Shown here piece after piece: positions 1 to 7,035 of a stretch of 18,092 bases of DNA (positions within the stretch are counted from its first letter, which is position 1; every line of letters begins with the position of its first letter). The stretch lies in the NCBI GenBank assembly GCA_041581935.1, contig JBFICP010000038.1:1-18092 (forward strand), in the 5' to 3' direction. This stretch comes from JAABYT01 sp041581935 (GTDB taxonomy: Bacteria > Pseudomonadota > Gammaproteobacteria > HK1). The notes beneath the pieces were generated by a model that saw nothing but the letters and a program-made list of their open reading frames with translations, ran no database searches and was not told the DNA's origin. Position numbers and translations under genes: made by a program.

Positions 1-1
1 G

Positions 2-3000
2 GCCGACAGCACCGGCGGTGAAGACTACGGCTGGAACATCATGGAGGGCAGCGCGTGCCGGGCGGGTCAGGCCTGTGACCCGACGGGGCTCGAGCTGCCC
101 GTGGCCGAGTACGGCTTCGACGAGGGTTGCGCCATCACCGGTGGCGTCGTCTACCGGGGTGCGGCCCATGCGGATCTGTATGGTGCCTATTTGTTCGGCG
201 ATCTCTGCAGCGGACGCATCTGGGGCCTGCGCCTGGACGACGGCGTCTGGCAGCAGGTCCAGATTACTCAGGCGCCGGTGGAAGTCTCGGCATTCGGCAA
301 CGATGAGAACGGCGAGGCGTATCTCGTCGACCGGACCGGTGGACAAGTGTATCGACTGGAAGTCAGCGACCTGTCGATCGACACGTTGCGCCCCGCCACT
401 GCCTACCTGGGCGTAGCCTATGACGAGACGCTCTCGGCGAGCGGCGGCTCACCGCCCTATCAGTGGAGCATCGTGGACGGTGCGCTGCCGTCGGGCCTTG
501 CCCTGAACGCAGTCGAAGGCAGGATTACCGGGATCCCCGACGCACTCGAGTCCACGACTTTCACGGTGCAGGTCCAGGACGACGGGTTCGCCATGGTGAC
601 GCGCATCCTGCGCCTGAGCGTCACGCCGCCACCGCTTGTCATCGGGACCACCGCGTTGCCGGATGCCACGATCGGCAGCGCCTTCGCGGCGAACCTGGAG
701 GCGAGCGGCGGAACCCCGCCCTATGGGTGGAGCATCAGCGGCGGTGCGCTTCCCCCCGGCATCGCCCTCGGCGCTGACGGCGCGCTCTCGGGTGCGCCGA
801 CCGATGAGGGTGTTTTCAACTTCATCGCGAAAGTGACCGACGCAGCGGGGGAGGAAATAACCCAGGCGCTGAAAATCGCAGTGTTCGGCCCGACCCTGTC
901 GCTGCAGCTCAACGTCACCGAGACCGGGGAGTTCGGTCATGGATACGGTACCGACCAGCACCTCATCGGGCTTCAGGCCACGTTCACCGGCACGACCCAG
1001 GATCTCAGCTTTCACGTCACCGGCTACGACATCGACTTCGTCGACGAGCTGGCGGTGTATCTGAACGGCACCCTGCTGGGCCATCTCTCGGTCGGTCCCA
1101 ACAACGGACTCAACGCGCGGGACGCTTTCACGCTCCCGGCGGGCGATCAGGTGCCGGGTGAGAACCGTCTGCAGCTCAGGAACAAGACCGTGGGCTGGAT
1201 CTGGGGCGTGACCGACCTGCTGCTCTCCGATCAGCCGGCGCCGCTCACCATCACCACGACGTCGCTCCCCGACGCGACCTTCGGCGAGGCCTACTCGGTG
1301 AGCCTGGAAGCGGCAGGCGGGCGTACCCCGCGAATCTGGTCGCTGGCCGCGGGCGCTCTGCCCACGGGCCTCGCGCTGGCCTCCGACGGCACCCTGAGCG
1401 GCACGCCCGGCGAGCAGGGCGTGTTCGACTTCACCGCGCGGGTCACCGACGACGCCGGCAACGGCATCAGCGTCGATCAGGCCCTCACGCTGGTCTCGGT
1501 CGGCGCCAGCGGCACCGTCGAGGTGGCGCTCGAGTTGAATTCCCCCGACGGCGGCGAGTACGGGCACAACTACGGCTCGAACCAGCACAACACCGAGCTG
1601 TACGCCTTCTTCACCGGAACCGGCACCGATCTGTCCCTGCAGGTGACCGGCTACGACATCGACTTCGTCGATGAGCTGGCGGTGTACCTGAACGGCAGCC
1701 TGCTGGGCCATCTCTCGGTCGGTCCCAACAACCAGCTCAATACCGGCGACACCTTCGCCATTCCGGCCGGCGCGCAGCTCTCCGGGGCAAACCAGCTTCA
1801 CTTCAAGGTGAAGACGGCGGGCTGGACCTGGGGTGTGACCGGCCTGCTGCTCTCCGATCAGCCGGCACCGCTCGCCATCACCACGACGGCGCTTCCCGAC
1901 GCGACCTTCGCCGAGGCCTACTCGGTGAGCCTGGAGGCGACGGGCGGGCGCACGCCCCACACCTGGTCGCTCGCCGCGGGTGCACTGCCCACGGGCCTCG
2001 CGCTCGCTGCCGACGGCACCCTGAGCGGCACGCCCGGCGAGCAGGGCGTGTTCGACTTCACCGCGCGGGTCACCGACGATGCCGGCGCGAGCGTCGATCA
2101 GGCCCTCACGTTGAGCTCCGTCGGCGCCAGCGGCACCGTCGAGCTGGTGCTCGAGTTGAATTCCCCCGACGATGGCGAGTACGGACACAACTACGGCTCG
2201 AACCAGCACGACACCGAGCTCTACGCCACCTTCACCGGTACCGGCACCGATCTGTCCCTGCAGGTGACCGGCTACGACATCGACTACGTCGATGAGCTGG
2301 CGGTGTACCTGAACGGCAGCCTGCTGGGCCATCTCTCGGTCGGACCCAACAACCAGATCAACGCGGGCGACACCTTCGCCATCCCGGCCGGCGCGCAACT
2401 CTCCGGGGCGAACCAGCTTCACTTCAAGGTGAAAACCGCGGGCTGGACCTGGGGTGTGACCGGCCTGCTGCTCTCCGATCAGCCGGCACCGCTCGCCATC
2501 ACCACGACGGCGCTTCCCGACGCGACCTTCGCCGAGGGCTATTCGGTGAGCCTGGAGGCGACGGGCGGGCGCACGCCCCACACCTGGTCGCTGGTCACGG
2601 GTGCACTGCCCTCGGGGCTTGCGCTCGCTGCCGACGGCACCCTGAGCGGCACACCCAGCGAGCAGGGTGTGTTCGACTTCACCGCGCGGGTCACCGACGA
2701 CGCCGGCGCGAGCGTCGACCAGGCCCTCACGTTGAGCTCCGTCGGCGCCAGCGGCACCGTCGAGCTGGTGCTCGAGCCGGGGGTCACAGACACCGGCGAG
2801 TACGGCCACAAGTTCGGCTCCAGCCAGCACAAAACCGAGCTTTACGCCTCCTTCGCCGGCACCGGCACGGATCTGTCCCTGCAGGTAACCGGCTACGACA
2901 TCGACTACGTCGACGAGCTGGCGGTGTACCTGAACGGCAGCCTCCTGGGCCATCTCTCGGTCGGACCCAACAACGGTTTCAACTCGGGCGACACCTTCGC

Positions 3001-3103
3001 CATCCCGGCCGGCGCGCAGCTCTCGGGGGCGAACCAGCTTCACTTCAAAGTGAAGCGATCGGGATGGATCTGGGGCGTGACCGACCTGCTGCTCGCCCCC
3101 TAG
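2..3103 (+). CDS. PQQ-dependent sugar dehydrogenase-like protein with Ig-like and jelly-roll-like repeats (5' truncated)
   Basis: The frame is open from base 2, so the start lies left of the window; about 1033 residues are visible. Residues 1 to about 120 match the C-terminal blades of the glucose/sorbosone dehydrogenase family (GEDYGWNIMEG, then YRG and YLFGDLCSGRIWGL), a periplasmic or extracellular PQQ-dependent beta-propeller. After it come five putative-Ig domains (pattern PPYxWSI..GALPxGLAL..G.lsGTP..G.F.F...V.D) and four copies of a ~115-residue module with GEYGHNYGS, GYDIDFVDELAVYLNG, LGHLSVGPNN and WGVTxLLLSD, in the order Ig, Ig, M, Ig, M, Ig, M, Ig, M. The acidic YDIDFVDE loop and conserved Trp suggest calcium and sugar binding, which is inference. 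The protein ends right after the last module, with no visible anchor or sorting tail. The propeller call is fairly sure; the substrate is unknown. Confidence 0.82.
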   Translation, partial: ADSTGGEDYGWNIMEGSACRAGQACDPTGLELPVAEYGFDEGCAITGGVVYRGAAHADLYGAYLFGDLCSGRIWGLRLDDGVWQQVQITQAPVEVSAFGNDENGEAYLVDRTGGQVYRLEVSDLSIDTLRPATAYLGVAYDETLSASGGSPPYQWSIVDGALPSGLALNAVEGRITGIPDALESTTFTVQVQDDGFAMVTRILRLSVTPPPLVIGTTALPDATIGSAFAANLEASGGTPPYGWSISGGALPPGIALGADGALSGAPTDEGVFNFIAKVTDAAGEEITQALKIAVFGPTLSLQLNVTETGEFGHGYGTDQHLIGLQATFTGTTQDLSFHVTGYDIDFVDELAVYLNGTLLGHLSVGPNNGLNARDAFTLPAGDQVPGENRLQLRNKTVGWIWGVTDLLLSDQPAPLTITTTSLPDATFGEAYSVSLEAAGGRTPRIWSLAAGALPTGLALASDGTLSGTPGEQGVFDFTARVTDDAGNGISVDQALTLVSVGASGTVEVALELNSPDGGEYGHNYGSNQHNTELYAFFTGTGTDLSLQVTGYDIDFVDELAVYLNGSLLGHLSVGPNNQLNTGDTFAIPAGAQLSGANQLHFKVKTAGWTWGVTGLLLSDQPAPLAITTTALPDATFAEAYSVSLEATGGRTPHTWSLAAGALPTGLALAADGTLSGTPGEQGVFDFTARVTDDAGASVDQALTLSSVGASGTVELVLELNSPDDGEYGHNYGSNQHDTELYATFTGTGTDLSLQVTGYDIDYVDELAVYLNGSLLGHLSVGPNNQINAGDTFAIPAGAQLSGANQLHFKVKTAGWTWGVTGLLLSDQPAPLAITTTALPDATFAEGYSVSLEATGGRTPHTWSLVTGALPSGLALAADGTLSGTPSEQGVFDFTARVTDDAGASVDQALTLSSVGASGTVELVLEPGVTDTGEYGHKFGSSQHKTELYASFAGTGTDLSLQVTGYDIDYVDELAVYLNGSLLGHLSVGPNNGFNSGDTFAIPAGAQLSGANQLHFKVKRSGWIWGVTDLLLAP
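1501..3103 (+). repeat. Tandem 621-bp coding repeat (Ig domain plus jelly-roll-like module)
   Basis: Identical landmarks recur at a fixed distance. The string cggcgccagcggcaccgtcg occurs at 1501 and 2122 and its start again at 2743 (period 621 bp, 207 codons). The string ggctacgacatcgac occurs at 1022, 1649, 2270 and 2891, so the first interval is 627 bp because two extra codons (near NGISVDQ) are present. Long runs between copies are nearly identical at DNA level, while the first module (from about 893) and the last (from about 2755) have diverged more. This fits recent unequal duplication of the central units. Confidence 0.9.
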
Positions 3104-3613
3104 CCTGGCGGAAAAGCCGGCGTGCGTGTAAGCCGGCGGTACGCCTTCGGCAGGGCCGGCGATCGTGGCAACCCGCCCGTCACCCGCATGCGCCGACTCA
3201 CGCAGCCGCGCGGCACCGTGGCGATGCCTGACGTTCGCGCACTTCACGATGCTTGAACACACGCTCGCACCGTCGGGTAACCGGTGGTGCGAAACGCGTG
3301 CGCCGGCGCGCATCCGGTCGAGCCGGGCCACGCAACCTGCACTATCGATGCGCCGAGCGATGGCGCGGCGAAGTCGCAAACCAATCTCAGACAGGACTTA
3401 CACGGTGTTTACACAACAGATGCACTAAGCGGTTGTTAAGGCGGAGAAAAGTGGGAAATCTCACGGCAACTCGGCGTTTAATTGAGTTTCAATCAAACGC
3501 CAGACCATCGCAGGGACCGTTTCCGGAAAGCGTCGGGCTCGACGCGATCGATGCGAGCGCAGTGAACCGACACGCACAACGAGTAATTTTGGACTGGAAC
3601 AAGGACGGCAAGG
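3104..3613. other. 510-bp gene-poor leader upstream of the AraC-type gene
   Basis: No convincing gene is seen on either strand; the short frames here lack family motifs and ribosome sites. The left two thirds are GC-rich. From about 3400 the composition shifts toward A+T, matching the AraC-type gene that follows. The stretch holds an imperfect 13-bp inverted repeat (3473-3501), a 10-bp palindrome tttccggaaa (3520-3529) and a 6-bp stem with a 4-base loop (3530-3545). No good terminator with a T-tract follows the stop at 3103. Confidence 0.5.
3473..3501. promoter_or_regulatory. Imperfect 29-bp palindrome upstream of araC-type gene (operator candidate)
   Basis: The arms ggcgtttaattga (3473-3485) and tcaatcaaacgcc (3489-3501) match at 12 of 13 positions around a 3-base centre. 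No T-tract follows on either strand, so it does not look like an intrinsic terminator. It lies 112 bp before the AraC-type start codon and may be a regulator site or a leader hairpin; function is inferred only from symmetry and place. Confidence 0.45.
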
Positions 3614-4057
3614 ATGGCCGAGCGTCGCAGCATCAATAGTCAGGCATTCACCTACAACCCGCGTCTCAAGAAGGTCAAGCAATTTATCGACGCGCATTTT
3701 TCCGAACCTGTCAGTCTCGAGACGGTTTCCGGAGTTGCAGGTCTGGAGAGAACATACTTCTCGAAATTTTTCCACGAAAAAACCGGAATTCGCTTTCGCG
3801 ACTGGCTGAGCGCGGTTCGCGTCAGACGTGCCATGGACATCATGATTGCAAGGGACGCGCCTATTACCGAGATTGCTTACGAAGCCGGATTCCAAGATCT
3901 GAGAACATTCGAGCGCGCCGTAGAAAGGTGCACCGGGCTCAGCCCGAAAGTTGTCAAAAGACGATTGCGCGCATGCGCGGCATCCCGGATTTTGAATTCG
4001 TCGAACGACTTCCCAATTGCTGACGGATTTTTCACAACTTACGCCGAGAGATCGTGA
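3614..4057 (+). CDS. AraC-family transcriptional regulator, DNA-binding domain only
   Basis: 147 residues, essentially the AraC/XylS C-terminal domain alone. The first helix-turn-helix lies around residues 33-60 (VSLETVSGVAGLERTYFSKF, then FHEKTGIRF), and the second around 80-112 (PITEIAYEAGFQDLRTFERA, with CTGLSP). There is no effector or dimerisation domain, so in size it resembles MarA/SoxS/Rob-type stand-alone regulators (about 105-130 aa), with about 30 extra C-terminal residues. The ATG at 3614 is preceded by an aaggacgg ribosome site. The gene is less GC-rich than its flanks, which suggests transfer. The NAL1-like protease starts 89 bp downstream on the same strand, so it is a plausible target or operon partner. 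Family is certain; the signal it reads is unknown. Confidence 0.85.
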   Translation: MAERRSINSQAFTYNPRLKKVKQFIDAHFSEPVSLETVSGVAGLERTYFSKFFHEKTGIRFRDWLSAVRVRRAMDIMIARDAPITEIAYEAGFQDLRTFERAVERCTGLSPKVVKRRLRACAASRILNSSNDFPIADGFFTTYAERS

Positions 4058-4146
4058 TTCTCCTTCGCTAGCATCTCGTTCGGACACGTCATCGAGGATC
4101 GGTGGCGAGCAAGGAGTCCGAGTCAATCTGAGAAAGGAGTATTACG

Positions 4147-5205
4147 ATGAATCCCACATTACCCAGTGACATGGAAAGCATTGCGGCAGTACAGACGGAA
4201 TCCGAGTCGAAGCTTCTCGAGCTTCCCAATGTCGTCGGCGTCGCTATCGGCACCAAATTCAAGGGTGACAACGATACCGGAGAGCCCTGCCTTACGGCGA
4301 TGGTGGCCGCGAAGCTGGACCCGGCTTTTCTCTCCAAAGACGAGCTGGTACCGAAGAAAGTCAAGGACGTTCCCACCGACGTCGTCGAAACCGGGTACAT
4401 TTTTGCAGGCGATATTGCGCCAGAAGGTGATCCGGTGTTCACACGGGAAGATTCGGTCGAAGGCGACGAGTACGCCGCGCCTTTGCGTATGGACGCGTCG
4501 GATGCTCTTGCCGCCACATCGGTTACGCTGAAAAAGCGCACACGTCCGGCGATGGGTGGCTACAGCGTTGGTCACTACAGAATATCCGCGGGCACCATTG
4601 CTACCTGCTGCTACGATTTGTCACCGTTTCCGAGCACCCCGAGCCGATACTACATTCTGAGCAACAACCATGTGCTCGCGAACTCCAACAACGCCAGCAT
4701 CGGCGACCCGATACTCCAGCCTGGGCGCTTCGACGGCGGCACGCTTCCTAACGATCTGATAGCGCGCCTGACTCGCTACGTGCCCATCAAGTTCCACACC
4801 GCGACCACCAAGCCGTTGAACTACGTCGATGCGGCAATCGCCGAGGGGAACTTTCACGATTTGAATCGGGAAGTCTATTGGGGCGGCTACGTGAAGAGTC
4901 TGTACACCGCGCCGAAGGTGAACGATCTGGTGCAGAAAACGGGTCGTACCACCGGCTTCACGACCGGCATGGTCACCAACATCAACGGTACGGTGGATGT
5001 CAACTACGGCGCAGGCAGAATCGCGCGGTTCCGCAATCAGATCATCACTACCCGCATGGGCGCCCCCGGCGACTCGGGCAGCTTGGTCATGAATCGGGAC
5101 GAGGCCGCGGTCGGCTTGCTATTCGCGGGCTCATCGACAAGAACCATCGTCAACAACATTCTCATGGTTCAGCTGCTGCTGAAGGTGCGACTGCACGAGA
5201 AGTAG
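4147..5205 (+). CDS. NAL1-like trypsin-fold serine peptidase
   Basis: 352 residues with the chymotrypsin-fold triad placed as expected: His175 (LSNNHVLA), Asp228 (NYVDAAIA) and Ser310 (GAPGDSGSLVM). The stretch LVQKTGRTTGFTTGMVTNI before the serine is typical of bacterial and plant NAL1-type peptidases. Residues 20-85 form a separate N-terminal domain (LLELPNVVGVAIGTKF, then VPTDVVETG) common in such proteins. No signal peptide or membrane helix is visible, so a cytoplasmic location is inferred. The start is well supported by aaaggag seven bases before the ATG. Upstream is an AraC-type regulator; downstream a 67-aa protein resembles the N-terminal domain of this one. Two hairpins follow the stop. 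The physiological substrate is unknown, and proteolytic activity is predicted only from the intact triad. Confidence 0.82.
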   Translation: MNPTLPSDMESIAAVQTESESKLLELPNVVGVAIGTKFKGDNDTGEPCLTAMVAAKLDPAFLSKDELVPKKVKDVPTDVVETGYIFAGDIAPEGDPVFTREDSVEGDEYAAPLRMDASDALAATSVTLKKRTRPAMGGYSVGHYRISAGTIATCCYDLSPFPSTPSRYYILSNNHVLANSNNASIGDPILQPGRFDGGTLPNDLIARLTRYVPIKFHTATTKPLNYVDAAIAEGNFHDLNREVYWGGYVKSLYTAPKVNDLVQKTGRTTGFTTGMVTNINGTVDVNYGAGRIARFRNQIITTRMGAPGDSGSLVMNRDEAAVGLLFAGSSTRTIVNNILMVQLLLKVRLHEK

Positions 5206-5215
5206 CCGCATCGGG

Positions 5216-5274
5216 TCAGCTTCATAAGCTGATATCCTGCGGGTGGCCGGTCGACGGCCGGTCACCCGATTTTC
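5216..5274 (+). terminator. Intrinsic terminator after the protease gene (two hairpins)
   Basis: A 7-bp perfect stem with a 3-base loop (tcagctt/aagctga, 5216-5232) is followed by an 11-bp GC-rich stem with one G-T pair (arms 5240-5250 and 5258-5268, 7-base loop). Only a short T-run (attttc) comes after, so the strength is uncertain. The second hairpin lies 31 bp before the 67-aa gene and may instead limit read-through into it. Confidence 0.55.
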
Positions 5275-5298
5275 ACGAACTTCAAGCAAAACCAAACC

Positions 5299-5502
5299 AT
5301 GGATATTTCCCGCACGATTCTCAAAGCCGAGGCCTGGCTGGACGAATTCGAGGGCGTAACCGGGGTTGCCCAGGGAGAACGCAACGGAAAGCCGGTGGTG
5401 GAGGTCTTCGTAAGGGATCGCGAGACCGCAGAGATGCTGCCGGCGGAGCTCGATGGCCACCCGGTCGTCACGACCGTCACGGACGAGTTTACCCGCTACT
5501 GA
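5299..5502 (+). CDS. Small protein resembling the N-terminal domain of the NAL1-like peptidase
   Basis: 67 residues, acidic and without a signal peptide or membrane segment. By eye it shares the pattern of residues 20-85 of the protease just upstream: WLDEFEGVTGVAQGERNGKP against LLELPNVVGVAIGTKF...GEP, then a beta-strand (VEVFVRD), LPAELDGHPV against VKDVPTDV, and a terminal hydrophobic strand. No clear Shine-Dalgarno precedes the ATG at 5299 (the leader is A-rich: caagcaaaaccaaacc), which lowers certainty of the start. It sits 93 bp after the protease on the same strand behind a terminator-like hairpin. A free copy of the domain could act as inhibitor, chaperone or partner of the peptidase; that role is a guess. 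Confidence 0.68.
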   Translation: MDISRTILKAEAWLDEFEGVTGVAQGERNGKPVVEVFVRDRETAEMLPAELDGHPVVTTVTDEFTRY

Positions 5503-5572
5503 ATTCCGGTATCGGCTCGCGAGGGCTTTCTCCAGGCAGGCCGCTCGTCGAAGGTCGCGCTGCAGGATGTAA

Positions 5573-5962
5573 TCACGAATTCCCGTTCCATCGATTCGCA
5601 TCGTCTTCGAAGGTGCTGCGCTGAGGACTCACGATGCAAAACCGGTGTCCACTGGGCGCCTCCATCACCCACCAGCGTGGCAATCGCTTGACTTTCCTGG
5701 CCCCGAGCCGCTCCAGGCGGTGCGCCTCGGCCTCGATATCGTCGGTTTCGATGTCGATATGCACGCGGCTCGGATGGTTGACTTTCTGCAGCAGCATCAT
5801 GACTTCGCCTTCGCGTGTGGTGAGCTTGACGTAGTTCTGATCCTCGGGGTCGTCGGAGTGCTCGGCGGGACATCCAAGCGCCTGAGTCCAGAATGCTTCC
5901 GCTTCAGCGAGATCGTCGGTCTCGCAGTCGATCACGATAGTTCCGAGTCGGCTTTTGTGCAT
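5573..5962 (-). CDS. VOC superfamily (glyoxalase-like) protein
   Basis: 129 residues containing two beta-alpha-beta-beta-beta halves typical of the vicinal oxygen chelate fold. The first half starts at LGTIVIDCETDDLAEAEAFW followed by ALG; the second starts at RVHIDIETDDIEAEAHRLER followed by LGA, and the protein ends with APSGHRFCIVSP. This resembles the Glyoxalase_6-like group of short single-domain proteins. His68 is in place as a possible ligand, but the first-strand ligand position is not His and the usual Glu near the end is not obvious, so metal binding and catalysis are doubtful. The ATG at 5962 has gagggag about ten bases upstream. It follows the PfkB-type kinase on the same strand (97 bp gap with a palindrome). 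The substrate cannot be named. Confidence 0.8.
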   Translation of the reverse strand: MHKSRLGTIVIDCETDDLAEAEAFWTQALGCPAEHSDDPEDQNYVKLTTREGEVMMLLQKVNHPSRVHIDIETDDIEAEAHRLERLGARKVKRLPRWWVMEAPSGHRFCIVSPQRSTFEDDANRWNGNS

Positions 5963-6006
5963 GCGTTGCTACTCCCTCGTCAGCTTCCTGCAGGATCGGG
6001 CTAGCG

Positions 6007-6028
6007 CGCGAACCAGGCCTGATTCGCG
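6007..6028. promoter_or_regulatory. 22-bp imperfect palindrome upstream of the VOC gene
   Basis: The arms cgcgaaccagg and cctgattcgcg match at 10 of 11 positions with no spacer. The element lies in the gap between the kinase stop (6060) and the VOC start (5962), 44 bp before that ATG on the minus strand. No T-run follows on the minus strand, so an operator or processing hairpin is more likely than a terminator. Confidence 0.35.
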
Positions 6029-6059
6029 AGCACGCTCGCCCGTGCAACTGCATCGAGCA

Positions 6060-6992
6060 TCAAATTGCCCGGCCGAAGTTTTCCTGGAATCGTGATTCGA
6101 AGTCCGCCCACTCGAATCGGTGATTCTGCGTTCCGTGACACTCGATTTTTATTGCCCCCATCAGCGACGCGATGCGCCCGGTCGTTTCCCAGTCCAGATC
6201 GTTCATTATTCCAAACAGCAGCCCGGCCCTGTACGCGTCACCGCATCCGGTGGGATCGACGGTCTCGGCAGGTCGGGCGGCGGGGATCTCAATGACTTTA
6301 CCGTCGGTGTGAATTTCGGAGCCTTTGGCACCGCGGGTGATAATGAGCGCGCGCAGCATCTCCTGGACCTCGTTCTCGGAAAGCCCGGTTCGATCCCGAA
6401 TGAGCTCCCACTCGTAGTCATTCACGGCAAGCCACGTTGCCTGATCGATGAAGCGCCGTAAGTCCCTGCCATCGAACATCGGCAGCCCCTGGCTCGGATC
6501 GAAGATGAAAGGAATTTCGGCCTCGGCGAACTGCGTCGCGTGCTGGATCATGCCTTCCCTGCCATCCGGCGATACGACTCCGACAGTTACACCCTCCGCA
6601 TCGGCGACGTCGTTCAGGTGCGACATGTTCATGGCCCCGGGATGAAAGGCCGTAATCTGGTTGGCGTCGAGATCTGTCGTAATGAATGCCTGCGCGGTGA
6701 ACTCGTTGTCGATCATCGAAACGTGACGCCTGTTGATATCGCACTCATCCATCCATGCGCCGTAACGCTTGAAGTCCTTGCCCACGGTGGCCATGGGTAA
6801 CGGATTTCCCCCGAGGAGCTTGAGATTGTATGAGATGTTTCCGGCACAGCCGCCGAATTCCTTGCGCATATCAGGCACCAGGAACGAAACGCTCAAAACA
6901 TGAACCTTGTCCGGCAGAATATGATTCTTGAAGCGATCGTGAAATACCATGATGTTGTCGTAGGCAACCGAACCGCAGATCAAAGCTGTCAT
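6060..6992 (-). CDS. PfkB-family kinase, adenosine kinase-like
   Basis: 310 residues, the normal size for ribokinase-like sugar and nucleoside kinases. PfkB signature 1 is at residues 47-62 (GGCAGNISYNLKLLGG) and signature 2 at 246-256 (DPTGCGDAYRA), with Asp252 as the expected catalytic base in the GCGD anion hole. The N-terminus MTALICGSVAYDNIMVF and the stretch FKNHILPDKVHVLSVSFLVP are typical of proteobacterial proteins annotated as adenosine or carbohydrate kinase. The ATG at 6992 is preferred: ggag stands eight bases upstream, and the conserved fold begins there; a longer frame to 7100 would run into the end of uvrA. It starts 43 bp after uvrA on the same strand and may be cotranscribed. 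ATP-dependent phosphorylation of adenosine or a related nucleoside is inferred. Confidence 0.87.
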   Translation of the reverse strand: MTALICGSVAYDNIMVFHDRFKNHILPDKVHVLSVSFLVPDMRKEFGGCAGNISYNLKLLGGNPLPMATVGKDFKRYGAWMDECDINRRHVSMIDNEFTAQAFITTDLDANQITAFHPGAMNMSHLNDVADAEGVTVGVVSPDGREGMIQHATQFAEAEIPFIFDPSQGLPMFDGRDLRRFIDQATWLAVNDYEWELIRDRTGLSENEVQEMLRALIITRGAKGSEIHTDGKVIEIPAARPAETVDPTGCGDAYRAGLLFGIMNDLDWETTGRIASLMGAIKIECHGTQNHRFEWADFESRFQENFGRAI

Positions 6993-7035
6993 GGAAATCG
7001 CTCCATAAATATTGGTTGAGTTGGCACGACCGCGG

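Noticed and set aside
449..3379. A 976-codon open frame on the minus strand opposite the dehydrogenase-like gene
   Set aside because: It is a shadow of the repetitive GC-rich plus-strand gene: its protein shows only mirrored repeats, low-complexity Arg/Gly/Val composition and no known motifs.
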